Shown: in pieces, positions 1 to 5,550 of the stretch
How positions within the stretch are numbered: position 1 is the stretch's first letter
Layout of the letters: the number at the start of each line of letters is the position of its first letter
Assembly: GCA_016278415.1 (NCBI GenBank)
Contig: JADQBV010000047.1
Location: forward strand, 1-11,402
Direction of reading: 5' to 3'
Origin: Halanaerobiales bacterium
Lineage (GTDB): Bacteria > Bacillota_F > Halanaerobiia > Halanaerobiales > DTU029
DNA: 11,402 nucleotides
Program-made: the position numbers and the translations under genes
The notes under the pieces: model-generated
The model's database searches: none
Seen by the model: only the letters and a program-made list of their open reading frames with translations
Told to the model about the DNA's origin: nothing

Positions 1-209
1 TTATTGTTGATAATAAATCATATACATATCCATATAAGTATTATTTTAACAAATACAAATTATTTGATTCAATAAAAACTATACTTTTATAAAATTCTAA
101 AAATAAAACTGGATAGGTTATGGATATATTAGTAATGTGGGATTAATGTTAAATGGTAACAAATCAAATGCAAACATACTATATGTATATACATTAAAGG
201 AGGAGAAGT
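1..209. other. AT-rich non-coding region upstream of yyaC
   Basis: I see no gene here. The stretch is very AT-rich and ends in the yyaC ribosome binding site, AAAGGAGGA at 196-204, six bases before the ATG. It should hold the yyaC promoter. The only distinctive motif is a sporulation-type -10 sequence at 175-183, listed separately. Confidence 0.6.
175..183 (+). promoter_or_regulatory. Possible sporulation-sigma -10 element for yyaC
   Basis: CATACTATA lies 26 bases before the yyaC ATG. It fits the -10 consensus of sporulation sigma factors: CATWHTA for SigG/SigF, and CATANNNTA for SigK. The gene family is sporulation-linked, which makes this plausible. I see no convincing matching -35 at the proper distance (GGTAAC at 155-160 is weak), and such a motif arises easily by chance in AT-rich DNA. 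I cannot say which sigma factor would be used. Confidence 0.25.
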
Positions 210-794
210 ATGTTTTTTGAAACTAAAAGGGTTCATATTGATGATAAAAACTCTTCGGTTCTGCTTCATTCAGTAATATCAAATTTGATGTCAAAATTAA
301 AGTATAATTCAAACAGAAATTTGGTGATACTTTGTATAGGAACAGACCGTTCAACCGGAGATTCCCTGGGCCCACTAACTGGTACCCTATTAATGAAGAC
401 TGGTATGCTTCCAGCAGAAGTTATAGGCAATATACATAATCCAGTACATGCCAGTAATCTACAGGAAATAATAGAAGAAATAAAAAACAAATACCGTAAC
501 CCTTTTATAATAGCTATTGATGCTGGGCTAGGTAAACAAAGTAGTGTAGGATATATTGATGTTAAAAAAGGCCCCTTAAAACCAGGGACCGGTGTTAACA
601 AACAATTACCTGAAATAGGCGATATGCATATTACAGGTTTAGTAAATGTAGGGGGATATATGGAATACCTGGTCCTACAAAGTACTAGGTTAAGTATTGT
701 ATTAAAAATGGCTGAAACAATTTCTTCAGCACTTAATTTATCACTTAATTCTATGGGAGAACATGTTGAGGCAGAAATAAGCGCAATAGATTAG
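210..794 (+). CDS. yyaC: YyaC-family sporulation protein (GPR-like fold)
   Basis: This 194-residue protein matches the YyaC family, sporulation-associated proteins related in fold to the spore protease GPR and the hydrogenase-maturation endopeptidases. Visible family signatures are IGTDRSTGDSLGP (43-55), the IHNPVHASNL segment (75-84), AIDAGLG (102-108), and the KPGTGVNKQLPEIGD block (124-138). Asp46, Asp51 and Asp104 are conserved acidic residues that could be functional, but the family's peptidase activity is not established, as far as I know. The length is normal and there is no signal peptide or membrane segment, so it should be cytoplasmic. The start is supported by a strong AAAGGAGG site six bases away. 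It is the only plus-strand gene, convergent with the bactofilin gene and overlapping its stop by four bases. In B. subtilis yyaC likewise lies next to spo0J, consistent with conserved synteny. Confidence 0.9.
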   Translation: MFFETKRVHIDDKNSSVLLHSVISNLMSKLKYNSNRNLVILCIGTDRSTGDSLGPLTGTLLMKTGMLPAEVIGNIHNPVHASNLQEIIEEIKNKYRNPFIIAIDAGLGKQSSVGYIDVKKGPLKPGTGVNKQLPEIGDMHITGLVNVGGYMEYLVLQSTRLSIVLKMAETISSALNLSLNSMGEHVEAEISAID

Positions 795-1237
795 GAATTT
801 TCTTTGTCAGCGGCTACTTCCTTCTTCACAGTCTTTGACACTTCAACCTTTCCAGATACATCTATATTCTTCTGACTATCCATGGGTCTACTTTCACCAG
901 TAAAGGAGGCCCCTTCTTCGATTTTTATAGTCTTTGTCTGAATATTTCCATCCAACCTACCACTTGGTAGTATTTCTATCTTTTCAGTGGCCACAATATT
1001 TCCATGGACAGTACCAGCTACTATCACTTTACGAGCCTCTATTTCTGTGTGCAAAACACCACTTTCTCCTATATAAAGGTCTCCTTCTGCTTTAATGACT
1101 CCTTTAACCTTTCCTTCAATCCTTAAAGATCCCTTAGTGTATATATCACCTTCAATAGCAGTACCATTTCCTAATATTGTTTCAACTTTTCCTTTTTCTT
1201 CTTCAAGCTTCTTTTCTTTTCTTTTTTTCCCCAACAT
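791..1237 (-). CDS. Bactofilin (DUF583) cytoskeletal protein
   Basis: This is a 148-residue bactofilin (PF04519). Residues about 18-116 form the repeated Gly-Xaa-Ile/Val pattern of a right-handed beta-helix, seen in IEGDIYTKGSLRIEGKVKG (28-46), AGTVHGNI (74-81) and PSGRLDGNI (91-99). Bactofilins polymerise without nucleotide into filaments that scaffold cell-wall enzymes. The N-terminus MLGKKRKEKK is short, hydrophobic then strongly basic, like the membrane-targeting N-termini of other bactofilins; that role is inferred. The C-terminal tail (117-148) is charged and probably disordered. The ATG is two bases after the stop of the upstream M23 peptidase gene, and its G-rich ribosome binding site (1243-1249) lies inside the end of that gene, so the two are probably translationally coupled. 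The stop codon overlaps the convergent yyaC stop. Confidence 0.93.
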   Translation of the reverse strand: MLGKKRKEKKLEEEKGKVETILGNGTAIEGDIYTKGSLRIEGKVKGVIKAEGDLYIGESGVLHTEIEARKVIVAGTVHGNIVATEKIEILPSGRLDGNIQTKTIKIEEGASFTGESRPMDSQKNIDVSGKVEVSKTVKKEVAADKENS

Positions 1238-1239
1238 AG

Positions 1240-2247
1240 TTACCCCCCTATATATTTTCTAGGATTTTGCGGAATATTATTAGTTCTAACTTCATAATGT
1301 AAATGCGGACCACTACTTCTTCCACTATTACCACTAAGGGCTATTTTGTCTCCTCGGGAAACTCTTTGACCCTTTTTAACAAGTGTTTTATTTAAATGAG
1401 CATACCTAGTTTCGTATCCGTAACCATGCTCTATAACAACAAGTAGTCCATAACCACCATTATTAGCTGCATACTTAACAACACCATCCGCTGTAGCAAG
1501 GACCGGGGTATTATACCAGACTCCTATATCCAATCCCTCATGAATCCCTTGTTTATTTGTAAAAGGGTCTTTCCTCCAACCGTATTCTGAAGATATATAG
1601 GCATCACCTTTATCTAACAGAGGCCATATTGTGGGGATGGCAGCCCTTAAATCATTATATTCCTTAACAGACATTTCTAATTTATTTAATCTTTTTTCCT
1701 GACCAGGCAATTCTTCTTTTAACATACTAATATTATTCTTAGCTTTTTCTATTATACTTTGAGATGGTTGATAATTTAATTGAAACTCTCCACCACCGAT
1801 TGGTAATCCTGTTTGAATAATTGGGGTATTCTCCGTTAGAAAAGTGCGTAGTTGTAAATCCACTTTTTCTTCAGTAGCGGCTTGATTTCCTACTTTGTCA
1901 TTTTCTATCATACCTTTAATTTCTTTATTGTATTCTTGCAATTGTTCCAAATTTTGTATTAATACCTCTGTATCCTGTGCAAGGGCATACAATTCGCTTT
2001 TTAGTTTTTGGTTTTCTGCTTTAATCCCCTTGTATTCTTCCAACTTTTTAGAAACTCCAATATAATTTTCTTCATAATAGTTATATAGGTACGATAGTGT
2101 AGTAATTGAAATTATAACCGCCAATATAATTATAATTGGCACAATACGTCTCATTGTAAAGTTCTTCACATTACTTGAAGGTGATGGAATAACTGTAATA
2201 CTCACTTCTTCAAAAAAATAACGTGACAACTTCTTATAATAATCCAT
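1240..2247 (-). CDS. Membrane-anchored M23 (LytM-type) cell-wall endopeptidase
   Basis: This 335-residue protein has a short cytoplasmic N-terminus (1-34), one membrane segment (about 35-54), then an extracytoplasmic stalk with coiled-coil stretches (about 60-115 and 165-200) and a C-terminal M23 domain (about 215-335). Family metallopeptidases cut peptide cross-bridges of peptidoglycan. The zinc motif is intact: His236 and Asp240 in HEGLD, and His317 in GPHLHYEV. His284 (RYAH) and His315 are the expected catalytic histidines, so an active enzyme is likely, unlike the degenerate LytM-domain activators. The neighbouring bactofilin begins two bases after this stop, and bactofilins are known to position M23 peptidases in other bacteria, so this enzyme is the likely client. 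A purine-rich GAGGGGGAG (2261-2269) lies 13 bases before the ATG, which is rather far; the start is otherwise consistent with the family's N-terminus. Confidence 0.9.
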   Translation of the reverse strand: MDYYKKLSRYFFEEVSITVIPSPSSNVKNFTMRRIVPIIIILAVIISITTLSYLYNYYEENYIGVSKKLEEYKGIKAENQKLKSELYALAQDTEVLIQNLEQLQEYNKEIKGMIENDKVGNQAATEEKVDLQLRTFLTENTPIIQTGLPIGGGEFQLNYQPSQSIIEKAKNNISMLKEELPGQEKRLNKLEMSVKEYNDLRAAIPTIWPLLDKGDAYISSEYGWRKDPFTNKQGIHEGLDIGVWYNTPVLATADGVVKYAANNGGYGLLVVIEHGYGYETRYAHLNKTLVKKGQRVSRGDKIALSGNSGRSSGPHLHYEVRTNNIPQNPRKYIGG

Positions 2248-2355
2248 ATATACTTTTCCACTCCCCCTCGACCATTCTCTAGAATCCTTCTGTCATTTTC
2301 CTATCCTAATCTATTTATTCTTTATATCTTTAAAAACTCCTTTAGGTAAAAATAA
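2248..2355. other. Intergenic spacer before the M23-bactofilin pair
   Basis: These 108 AT-rich bases lie between the DUF554 gene and the M23 gene, both on the minus strand. I see no GC-rich hairpin followed by a T-run, and no convincing promoter. It is therefore undecided from sequence whether the M23-bactofilin pair has its own promoter or is read from DUF554. Confidence 0.4.
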
Positions 2356-3030
2356 TTAAAATATAATAGTTAATATAACTGCAAACAATAAAGAAGGTAG
2401 TAGATTACCAACTTTTATTTTAGCAATACCTAAAATATTAAATCCGATAGCAAGTATCAAAAGACCGCCAGTAGCTGTCATTTCAGTTATCATAGCATCT
2501 GCTAGGTATCTTTCTGCCACAGAAGAAAGGAGTGTTATACTCCCTTGATACAAAAAAACAGGTATCGCAGAAAAAGCAACTCCTATTCCTGAAGTAGCTG
2601 CAAAAGCAATCGAAGCAAAACCATCTAATATAGATTTATTATATAAAATTGTAGGATCATTATTTAACCCATCCTGTATAGATCCCATAATAGCCATTGC
2701 ACCTACACAAAAAACTAAACTAGCCTGCACAAACCCCTGAACAAATAAGTCATCTTCACTATTAAATCTTTTCTTTATGTGAATGCCAACTTTTTCAAGT
2801 TTGTTTTCTATGTCAATTAATTCTCCTACGACAGCCCCTATTACTAAACTAAAAATAACAATCAAAACATTGTTAGTTTGTAAAGCCATCTGAACCCCAA
2901 TCAAAATAACCGCTAGACTGAGAGCTTGCATAACAATCTCCTGCATTTTTTTAGGAAATTTTTCTTTCAAAAAAATCCCCACTAAACTTCCTGTCAATAT
3001 TGCAAAAAAATTCACTATTGTTCCAGTCAT
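2356..3030 (-). CDS. DUF554 (YdfK-like) integral membrane protein
   Basis: This 224-residue, very hydrophobic protein belongs to the DUF554 family (PF04474), whose function is unknown to me; a transport role is often supposed. I see about six to eight membrane segments, near residues 3-20, 36-50, 54-72, 100-117, 137-159, 186-204 and 208-224. The family hallmarks are present: GAMAIMGSIQDGL (110-122), KSILDGFASIAFAATSG (132-148), and IPVFLYQGS (156-164). The only sizeable soluble loop is charged and spans about 73-98. The length is normal. The ATG is preceded by GAGAGG (3039-3044) at a good distance. It sits 143 bases downstream of the TrkA-like gene on the same strand. The context gives no functional clue beyond possible co-transcription with that regulator. 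Confidence 0.9.
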   Translation of the reverse strand: MTGTIVNFFAILTGSLVGIFLKEKFPKKMQEIVMQALSLAVILIGVQMALQTNNVLIVIFSLVIGAVVGELIDIENKLEKVGIHIKKRFNSEDDLFVQGFVQASLVFCVGAMAIMGSIQDGLNNDPTILYNKSILDGFASIAFAATSGIGVAFSAIPVFLYQGSITLLSSVAERYLADAMITEMTATGGLLILAIGFNILGIAKIKVGNLLPSLLFAVILTIIF

Positions 3031-3173
3031 TTTAACAGCCTCTCTTAACTTATAATATGCTTTGTCTTTAGTTTAGTTATTTTATGCAGCCACTCTAGCA
3101 TTTTTCTATGTTAATTAATCTTTAAATTAAAAATCAAAGCAAAAAATAGTAGTTTATTTATATATATTTCTTT

Positions 3174-3836
3174 TTACGCTTTTTTATTAAATATATTAAG
3201 TAGTTCCTCTTTTAATTCCGGTTTAGTTAATGCTAATATTGTATCTTTAGCAATCACCTTTGTATTACCACGAGGAACTAGAGAATTTTCGCCTCTAAGA
3301 ATTGCCACCAATACAGATTCTAACGGTAAATCTATCTCATTCAATTTTTTATTCACAATTTCTGAATCTTCCTCAACATTAATTCTAACTAATTTTAACC
3401 TATCTTGATCTTTATTTAAAAGACTACTAAAATCACTTATAGTTCCCTCATTTTCAACCATTGCCGAGAGAATTGACGCACTACTAACTGCTACATTAAC
3501 TCCTAACCAACTAAACAACTTTTCATTACCTGGTGTATTTACCCTTGTAAATGTCTTCGATATATTATATTTTCTTTCAGCCAATTGACAAATTACCAAA
3601 TTGTCCTGGTCGTCTTCTGTGACTGCTAAGACTACATCACATTCTTCAATACCAGCTTTTTCTAAGAGTTCATGTTCCGAACCGTCTCCCCAAAGTACTT
3701 CAATATCATATTTTTCTCTTAAATATTCAACTTTCTTTTCATCCCGTTCTATTAATACTACTCTATAACTTTTTTCTAAAAAAACCCTTGTTAAATACCT
3801 ACCTACCTTGCCTCCGCCAACAATTATAATAAACAT
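3174..3836 (-). CDS. TrkA/KtrA-type RCK regulator of K+ transport
   Basis: This 220-residue cytoplasmic protein has the two-part architecture of KtrA/TrkA subunits. An RCK-N Rossmann domain spans about 1-130, with GGGKVG (7-12) for nucleotide binding and Glu30 at the end of the second strand as the ribose-binding acidic residue. LWGDGSE (48-54) and VTEDDQDNL (72-80) are typical of the family. An RCK-C domain follows at about 147-217. In the family, NAD(H)/ATP binding at RCK-N and often c-di-AMP binding at RCK-C gate a TrkH/KtrB-type channel. No such membrane partner lies in this window, so it must be elsewhere. AGAGGTG (3841-3847) lies just before the ATG. A perfect parS and two possible promoters lie upstream. 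I give no gene symbol because trkA, ktrA and ktrC cannot be told apart without the partner. Confidence 0.9.
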   Translation of the reverse strand: MFIIIVGGGKVGRYLTRVFLEKSYRVVLIERDEKKVEYLREKYDIEVLWGDGSEHELLEKAGIEECDVVLAVTEDDQDNLVICQLAERKYNISKTFTRVNTPGNEKLFSWLGVNVAVSSASILSAMVENEGTISDFSSLLNKDQDRLKLVRINVEEDSEIVNKKLNEIDLPLESVLVAILRGENSLVPRGNTKVIAKDTILALTKPELKEELLNIFNKKA

Positions 3837-3954
3837 TTTTCACCTCTTCTATGATTAAACTACGTATTTTATCGCAAAAATGATTCTTAAACTTATTTAT
3901 TTCTAAATTGGAGACACTTATCTTCTTTAAAATTTCTATGATTTTTAAAAAACT

Positions 3955-3970
3955 TGTTTCACGTGAAACA
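3955..3970. promoter_or_regulatory. parS: parS centromere site, intergenic copy
   Basis: TGTTTCACGTGAAACA is a perfect 16-bp palindrome and an exact match to the Firmicute parS consensus (TGTTNCACGTGAAACA). ParB/Spo0J binds here, loads as a CTP clamp and spreads along the DNA. The site lies about 120 bases upstream of the RCK gene, inside its presumed 5' untranslated region, so spreading ParB could affect that gene's expression. That effect is inferred, not shown. Confidence 0.96.
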
Positions 3971-3999
3971 GCAAGACAAATCATATTTAATATTTTTCT

Positions 4000-4008
4000 A
4001 ATATAACA
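4000..4008 (-). promoter_or_regulatory. Possible extended -10 promoter for the RCK gene
   Basis: On the minus strand the sequence reads TGTTATATT, an extended -10 (TGN before TATATT, five of six to consensus). A start near 3993 would give a leader of roughly 155 bases that contains parS. The -35 at 17 bases is poor. An inverted repeat, ACACT-5-AGTGT (4006-4020), sits right against it and could be an operator. AT-rich DNA gives false positives, so this is tentative. Confidence 0.3.
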
Positions 4009-4020
4009 CTGTTGTAGTGT
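4006..4020. repeat. Short inverted repeat beside the possible promoter
   Basis: ACACT and AGTGT arms of five bases are separated by GTTGT. The repeat overlaps the extended -10 candidate on the minus strand and would be a natural position for a repressor site. It is short and AT-rich, so chance is a real alternative. Confidence 0.25.
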
Positions 4021-4169
4021 AATAATCTCGTATCTTTTATTATTATTCCCTTATCTATCATATTAGCCAGGGGGGGAGATCCCATTAAAGGACCAGGACT
4101 AGTTTCTAAAATATTATTAAGTAAAATAAAAGAGAAAATAAACTTGTGAATTTAGTGTAAACAAACCTA

Positions 4170-4366
4170 AACTCCAGATAATACTTGACTTAAGATATAT
4201 CTATATACAGTTATCTTATATTCTCTTTAATTACTTAGTGTCTGTGATGCAATAATTTTTAAGCGGTATCCCAAAGACCTCAACCCATTAGGTTGTCACT
4301 CTAATATAAATACCTGGAGTAACTAATAACACCCATTACAGCAACCTTGCTCTGGAGTTACTTTTT
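4170..4366 (-). ncRNA. Candidate structured leader or small RNA, family not recognised
   Basis: About 197 bases begin just after a TGCTATAAT promoter element on the minus strand. Within them are several complementary segments: 4318-4324 with 4356-4362 (AGTAACT/AGTTACT), 4265-4269 with 4310-4314 (GGTAT/ATACC), which encloses 4281-4285 with 4291-4295 (CAACC/GGTTG, five-base loop), and a short stem at 4340-4343 with 4348-4351. A long-range nine-base match, 4170-4178 with 4351-4359, would close the whole element but uses bases of the first stem, so the two are alternatives. If transcribed leftwards it would be a long leader of the RCK gene or a free RNA. On the plus strand the AGTAACT/AGTTACT stem is followed by five T, so a plus-strand terminator is an alternative reading. 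I match it to no known family. Confidence 0.3.
4314..4362. repeat. Direct repeat CTGGAGTWACT, two copies
   Basis: CTGGAGTAACT (4314-4324) and CTGGAGTTACT (4352-4362) differ by one base and start 38 bases apart. Because AGTAACT is the reverse complement of AGTTACT, the copies are direct repeats over their first half and an inverted pair over their second. Both CTGGAGT parts can also pair with ACTCCAG at 4171-4177. Confidence 0.6.
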
Positions 4367-4372
4367 ATTAAT

Positions 4373-4381
4373 ATTATAGCA
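4373..4381 (-). promoter_or_regulatory. Extended -10 promoter, TGCTATAAT
   Basis: On the minus strand TGCTATAAT is a perfect extended -10 (TGN directly before consensus TATAAT). I see no good -35 hexamer, which extended -10 promoters can do without. Transcription would start near 4364-4366, at the edge of the complementary segments listed above, and would run towards the RCK gene about 530 bases away. Confidence 0.45.
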
Positions 4382-4461
4382 GACATTAAATTTAAATAGG
4401 ATTTTTTAATTTACCATTATTAAAAACTCCATAGTTCTACCTGCAGTTGGTATGTTTTTGG

Positions 4462-4485
4462 TATTGCACTTGATATTGCATTTGA
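4462..4485. repeat. Imperfect 12-bp tandem duplication
   Basis: TATTGCACTTGA is followed at once by TATTGCATTTGA, one mismatch apart. There are only two copies. It could be replication slippage in non-coding DNA; I see no further role. Confidence 0.5.
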
Positions 4486-4677
4486 TAGTAGATTGTAGGT
4501 GTTAAAAAGAAAGTTTAACATTTGTATATTTGCTTGTGTCGGTAATTAACTTGTATATTTTTAATTTTTTGGATAGTTTATTGTTTTTTATTCTTTAATC
4601 TAAGGGTTTGTTATTATATTATAAATATAGATAATATATAGGAGTTTTAGTAAAATACTTTAATATAGCAACACATC

Positions 4678-5550
4678 CTATAAATTTTTCAAAAGTTTTT
4701 TGATATCATTATAATTATTACACTCTATAGATACAATTTTTTTATTATTGCGAGTCTTTATTTTTACCTTTGTTCCCATGAAATTAGACAAATCTTTTTC
4801 GGCTCTTTGCCACTCTGGTTCTAATGGTCTTTTGTTAACAGGAAGATCTTTGTTCTCTTTCTCCTTGTTGCTAGACTTGTTGTTTATCGAATGTATATAT
4901 TTTTCTGTATCTCTAACAGATAGATTGTTTTTTATTACTTCCTCGGCAGCTTTAATCTGCAAATCTGGTTCTTTTAGTGACAGCAATGCCCTAGCATGTC
5001 CCATAGATATTGTTTCACGTGAAACAAAAACCTGGACTTTTGGGGAAAGGTTTAATAATCTAACAGTATTAGCCACACTAGATCTGCTTTTTCCTACTTT
5101 TTGTGAAACTTCTTCTTGTGTCATGCTAAATTCATCTATCATTCTCTGGTATGCTTGTGCCTCTTCAAGAGGGTTTAGGTCCTCGCGCTGAAGATTCTCT
5201 ATTAAAGCAGTTTCCATCATCTGTTTATCATTATAATCTTTTATAATTGCCGGTATCTTCTTTAGACCAATCATTCTAGAGGCGCGCCATCTTCGTTCTC
5301 CTGTTACTAATTGATATTGGTTTGGTTTTATCTGTCTGACAGTAATTGGTTGTATAACACCATTTTCTTTTATTGACTGTGATAAATCCTTAAGATCGTC
5401 CATATCAAATTCTTGTCTAGGTTGAAAAGGGTTTGCTTCTATGTGATGTACAAAAACTTCTTTCAGTTTACCGTTCTTTATATTTTCTTCTTCAAAATTG
5501 TTGTCAGCAATCAAAGCACCTAGTCCTTTGCCCAATCTATTCTTTTCCAT
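4678..5550 (-). CDS. parB: Chromosome-partitioning protein ParB (Spo0J)
   Basis: This 290-residue ParB binds parS, uses CTP to close into a sliding clamp, recruits SMC and stimulates the ParA ATPase. The N-terminal LGKGLGALI (6-14) is the ParA-activating segment. The N-terminal CTP-binding domain shows NPFQPR (40-45), TGERRWR (83-89) and ENLQREDLNPLEEA (118-131). The helix-turn-helix is at about 143-166, with GKSR and ANTVRLL. HARALL (185-190) follows, and the C-terminal dimerisation domain is at about 245-290. Arg156 and Thr162 are the residue types expected for parS rather than Noc-site specificity. The gene contains a perfect parS, translated as VSRET (176-180). The ATG shares one base with the parA stop (TAATG), so the pair is translationally coupled; AAAGGAAG lies upstream. 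In sporulating relatives the pair also modulates entry into sporulation. Confidence 0.97.
   Translation of the reverse strand: MEKNRLGKGLGALIADNNFEEENIKNGKLKEVFVHHIEANPFQPRQEFDMDDLKDLSQSIKENGVIQPITVRQIKPNQYQLVTGERRWRASRMIGLKKIPAIIKDYNDKQMMETALIENLQREDLNPLEEAQAYQRMIDEFSMTQEEVSQKVGKSRSSVANTVRLLNLSPKVQVFVSRETISMGHARALLSLKEPDLQIKAAEEVIKNNLSVRDTEKYIHSINNKSSNKEKENKDLPVNKRPLEPEWQRAEKDLSNFMGTKVKIKTRNNKKIVSIECNNYNDIKKLLKNL
5011..5026. promoter_or_regulatory. parS: parS centromere site inside parB
   Basis: This is a second perfect TGTTTCACGTGAAACA, 1,056 bases from the intergenic copy. It lies within parB and encodes Val-Ser-Arg-Glu-Thr (176-180), just before the HARALL helix of the DNA-binding domain. 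It should be the nucleation site for ParB spreading over the parAB region. Confidence 0.97.

Larger units (their letters stand above)
3837..4677. other. 841-bp gene-poor region between parB and the RCK gene
   Basis: No protein gene is supportable here on either strand. The region holds a perfect parS (3955-3970), a small inverted repeat (4006-4020), two extended -10 motifs on the minus strand (4000-4008 and 4373-4381), a group of complementary segments suggesting a structured RNA (about 4170-4366), a run of seven G (4070-4076) in an otherwise AT-rich context, and an imperfect 12-bp tandem duplication (4462-4485). I see no clear intrinsic terminator after parB. I looked for tRNA, RNase P, tmRNA, SRP RNA, T-box and common riboswitch core sequences and recognise none. 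I find no DnaA-box cluster, so it does not look like a replication origin. Confidence 0.6.

Noticed and set aside
3031..3173. Sporulation-type promoter for the DUF554 gene (CATATTATA on the minus strand)
   Set aside because: The -10-like match is easily produced by AT-rich DNA, no partner -35 lies at proper distance, and DUF554 has no known sporulation link.
3799..3984. 61-codon minus-strand open frame containing VSRET
   Set aside because: It has no ribosome binding site, overlaps the start of the RCK gene in another frame, and its VSRET is simply the translation of parS. Its remaining residues match nothing I know.
4170..4380. c-di-AMP (ydaO) riboswitch, M-box, T-box or 6S RNA
   Set aside because: Fragments such as GGGATACC on the minus strand recall ydaO, but the other conserved blocks are not present in order. 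There is no T-box AGGGTGGNACCGCG and no M-box core. 6S-like closure is possible, but the central bubble is not convincing.
4452..4505. 17-codon plus-strand frame starting ATG at 4452
   Set aside because: It has no ribosome binding site, and its sequence comes from the tandem TATTGCAYTTGA duplication.
4500..4520. TGTTAAA...TTTAACA inverted repeat as a parB terminator
   Set aside because: The stem is AT-only, there is no T-run after it on the minus strand, and it lies about 160 bases past the parB stop.
3985..4677. Replication origin
   Set aside because: The region is AT-rich and near parAB, but I see no cluster of TTATNCACA DnaA boxes. Gene order places oriC to the right of the window.
4748..5191. 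147-codon plus-strand open frame opposite parB
   Set aside because: It is the shadow of parB, with a composition typical of antisense frames and no ribosome binding site. The same holds for the other frames opposite mnmE, mnmG, rsmG, noc and yyaC.
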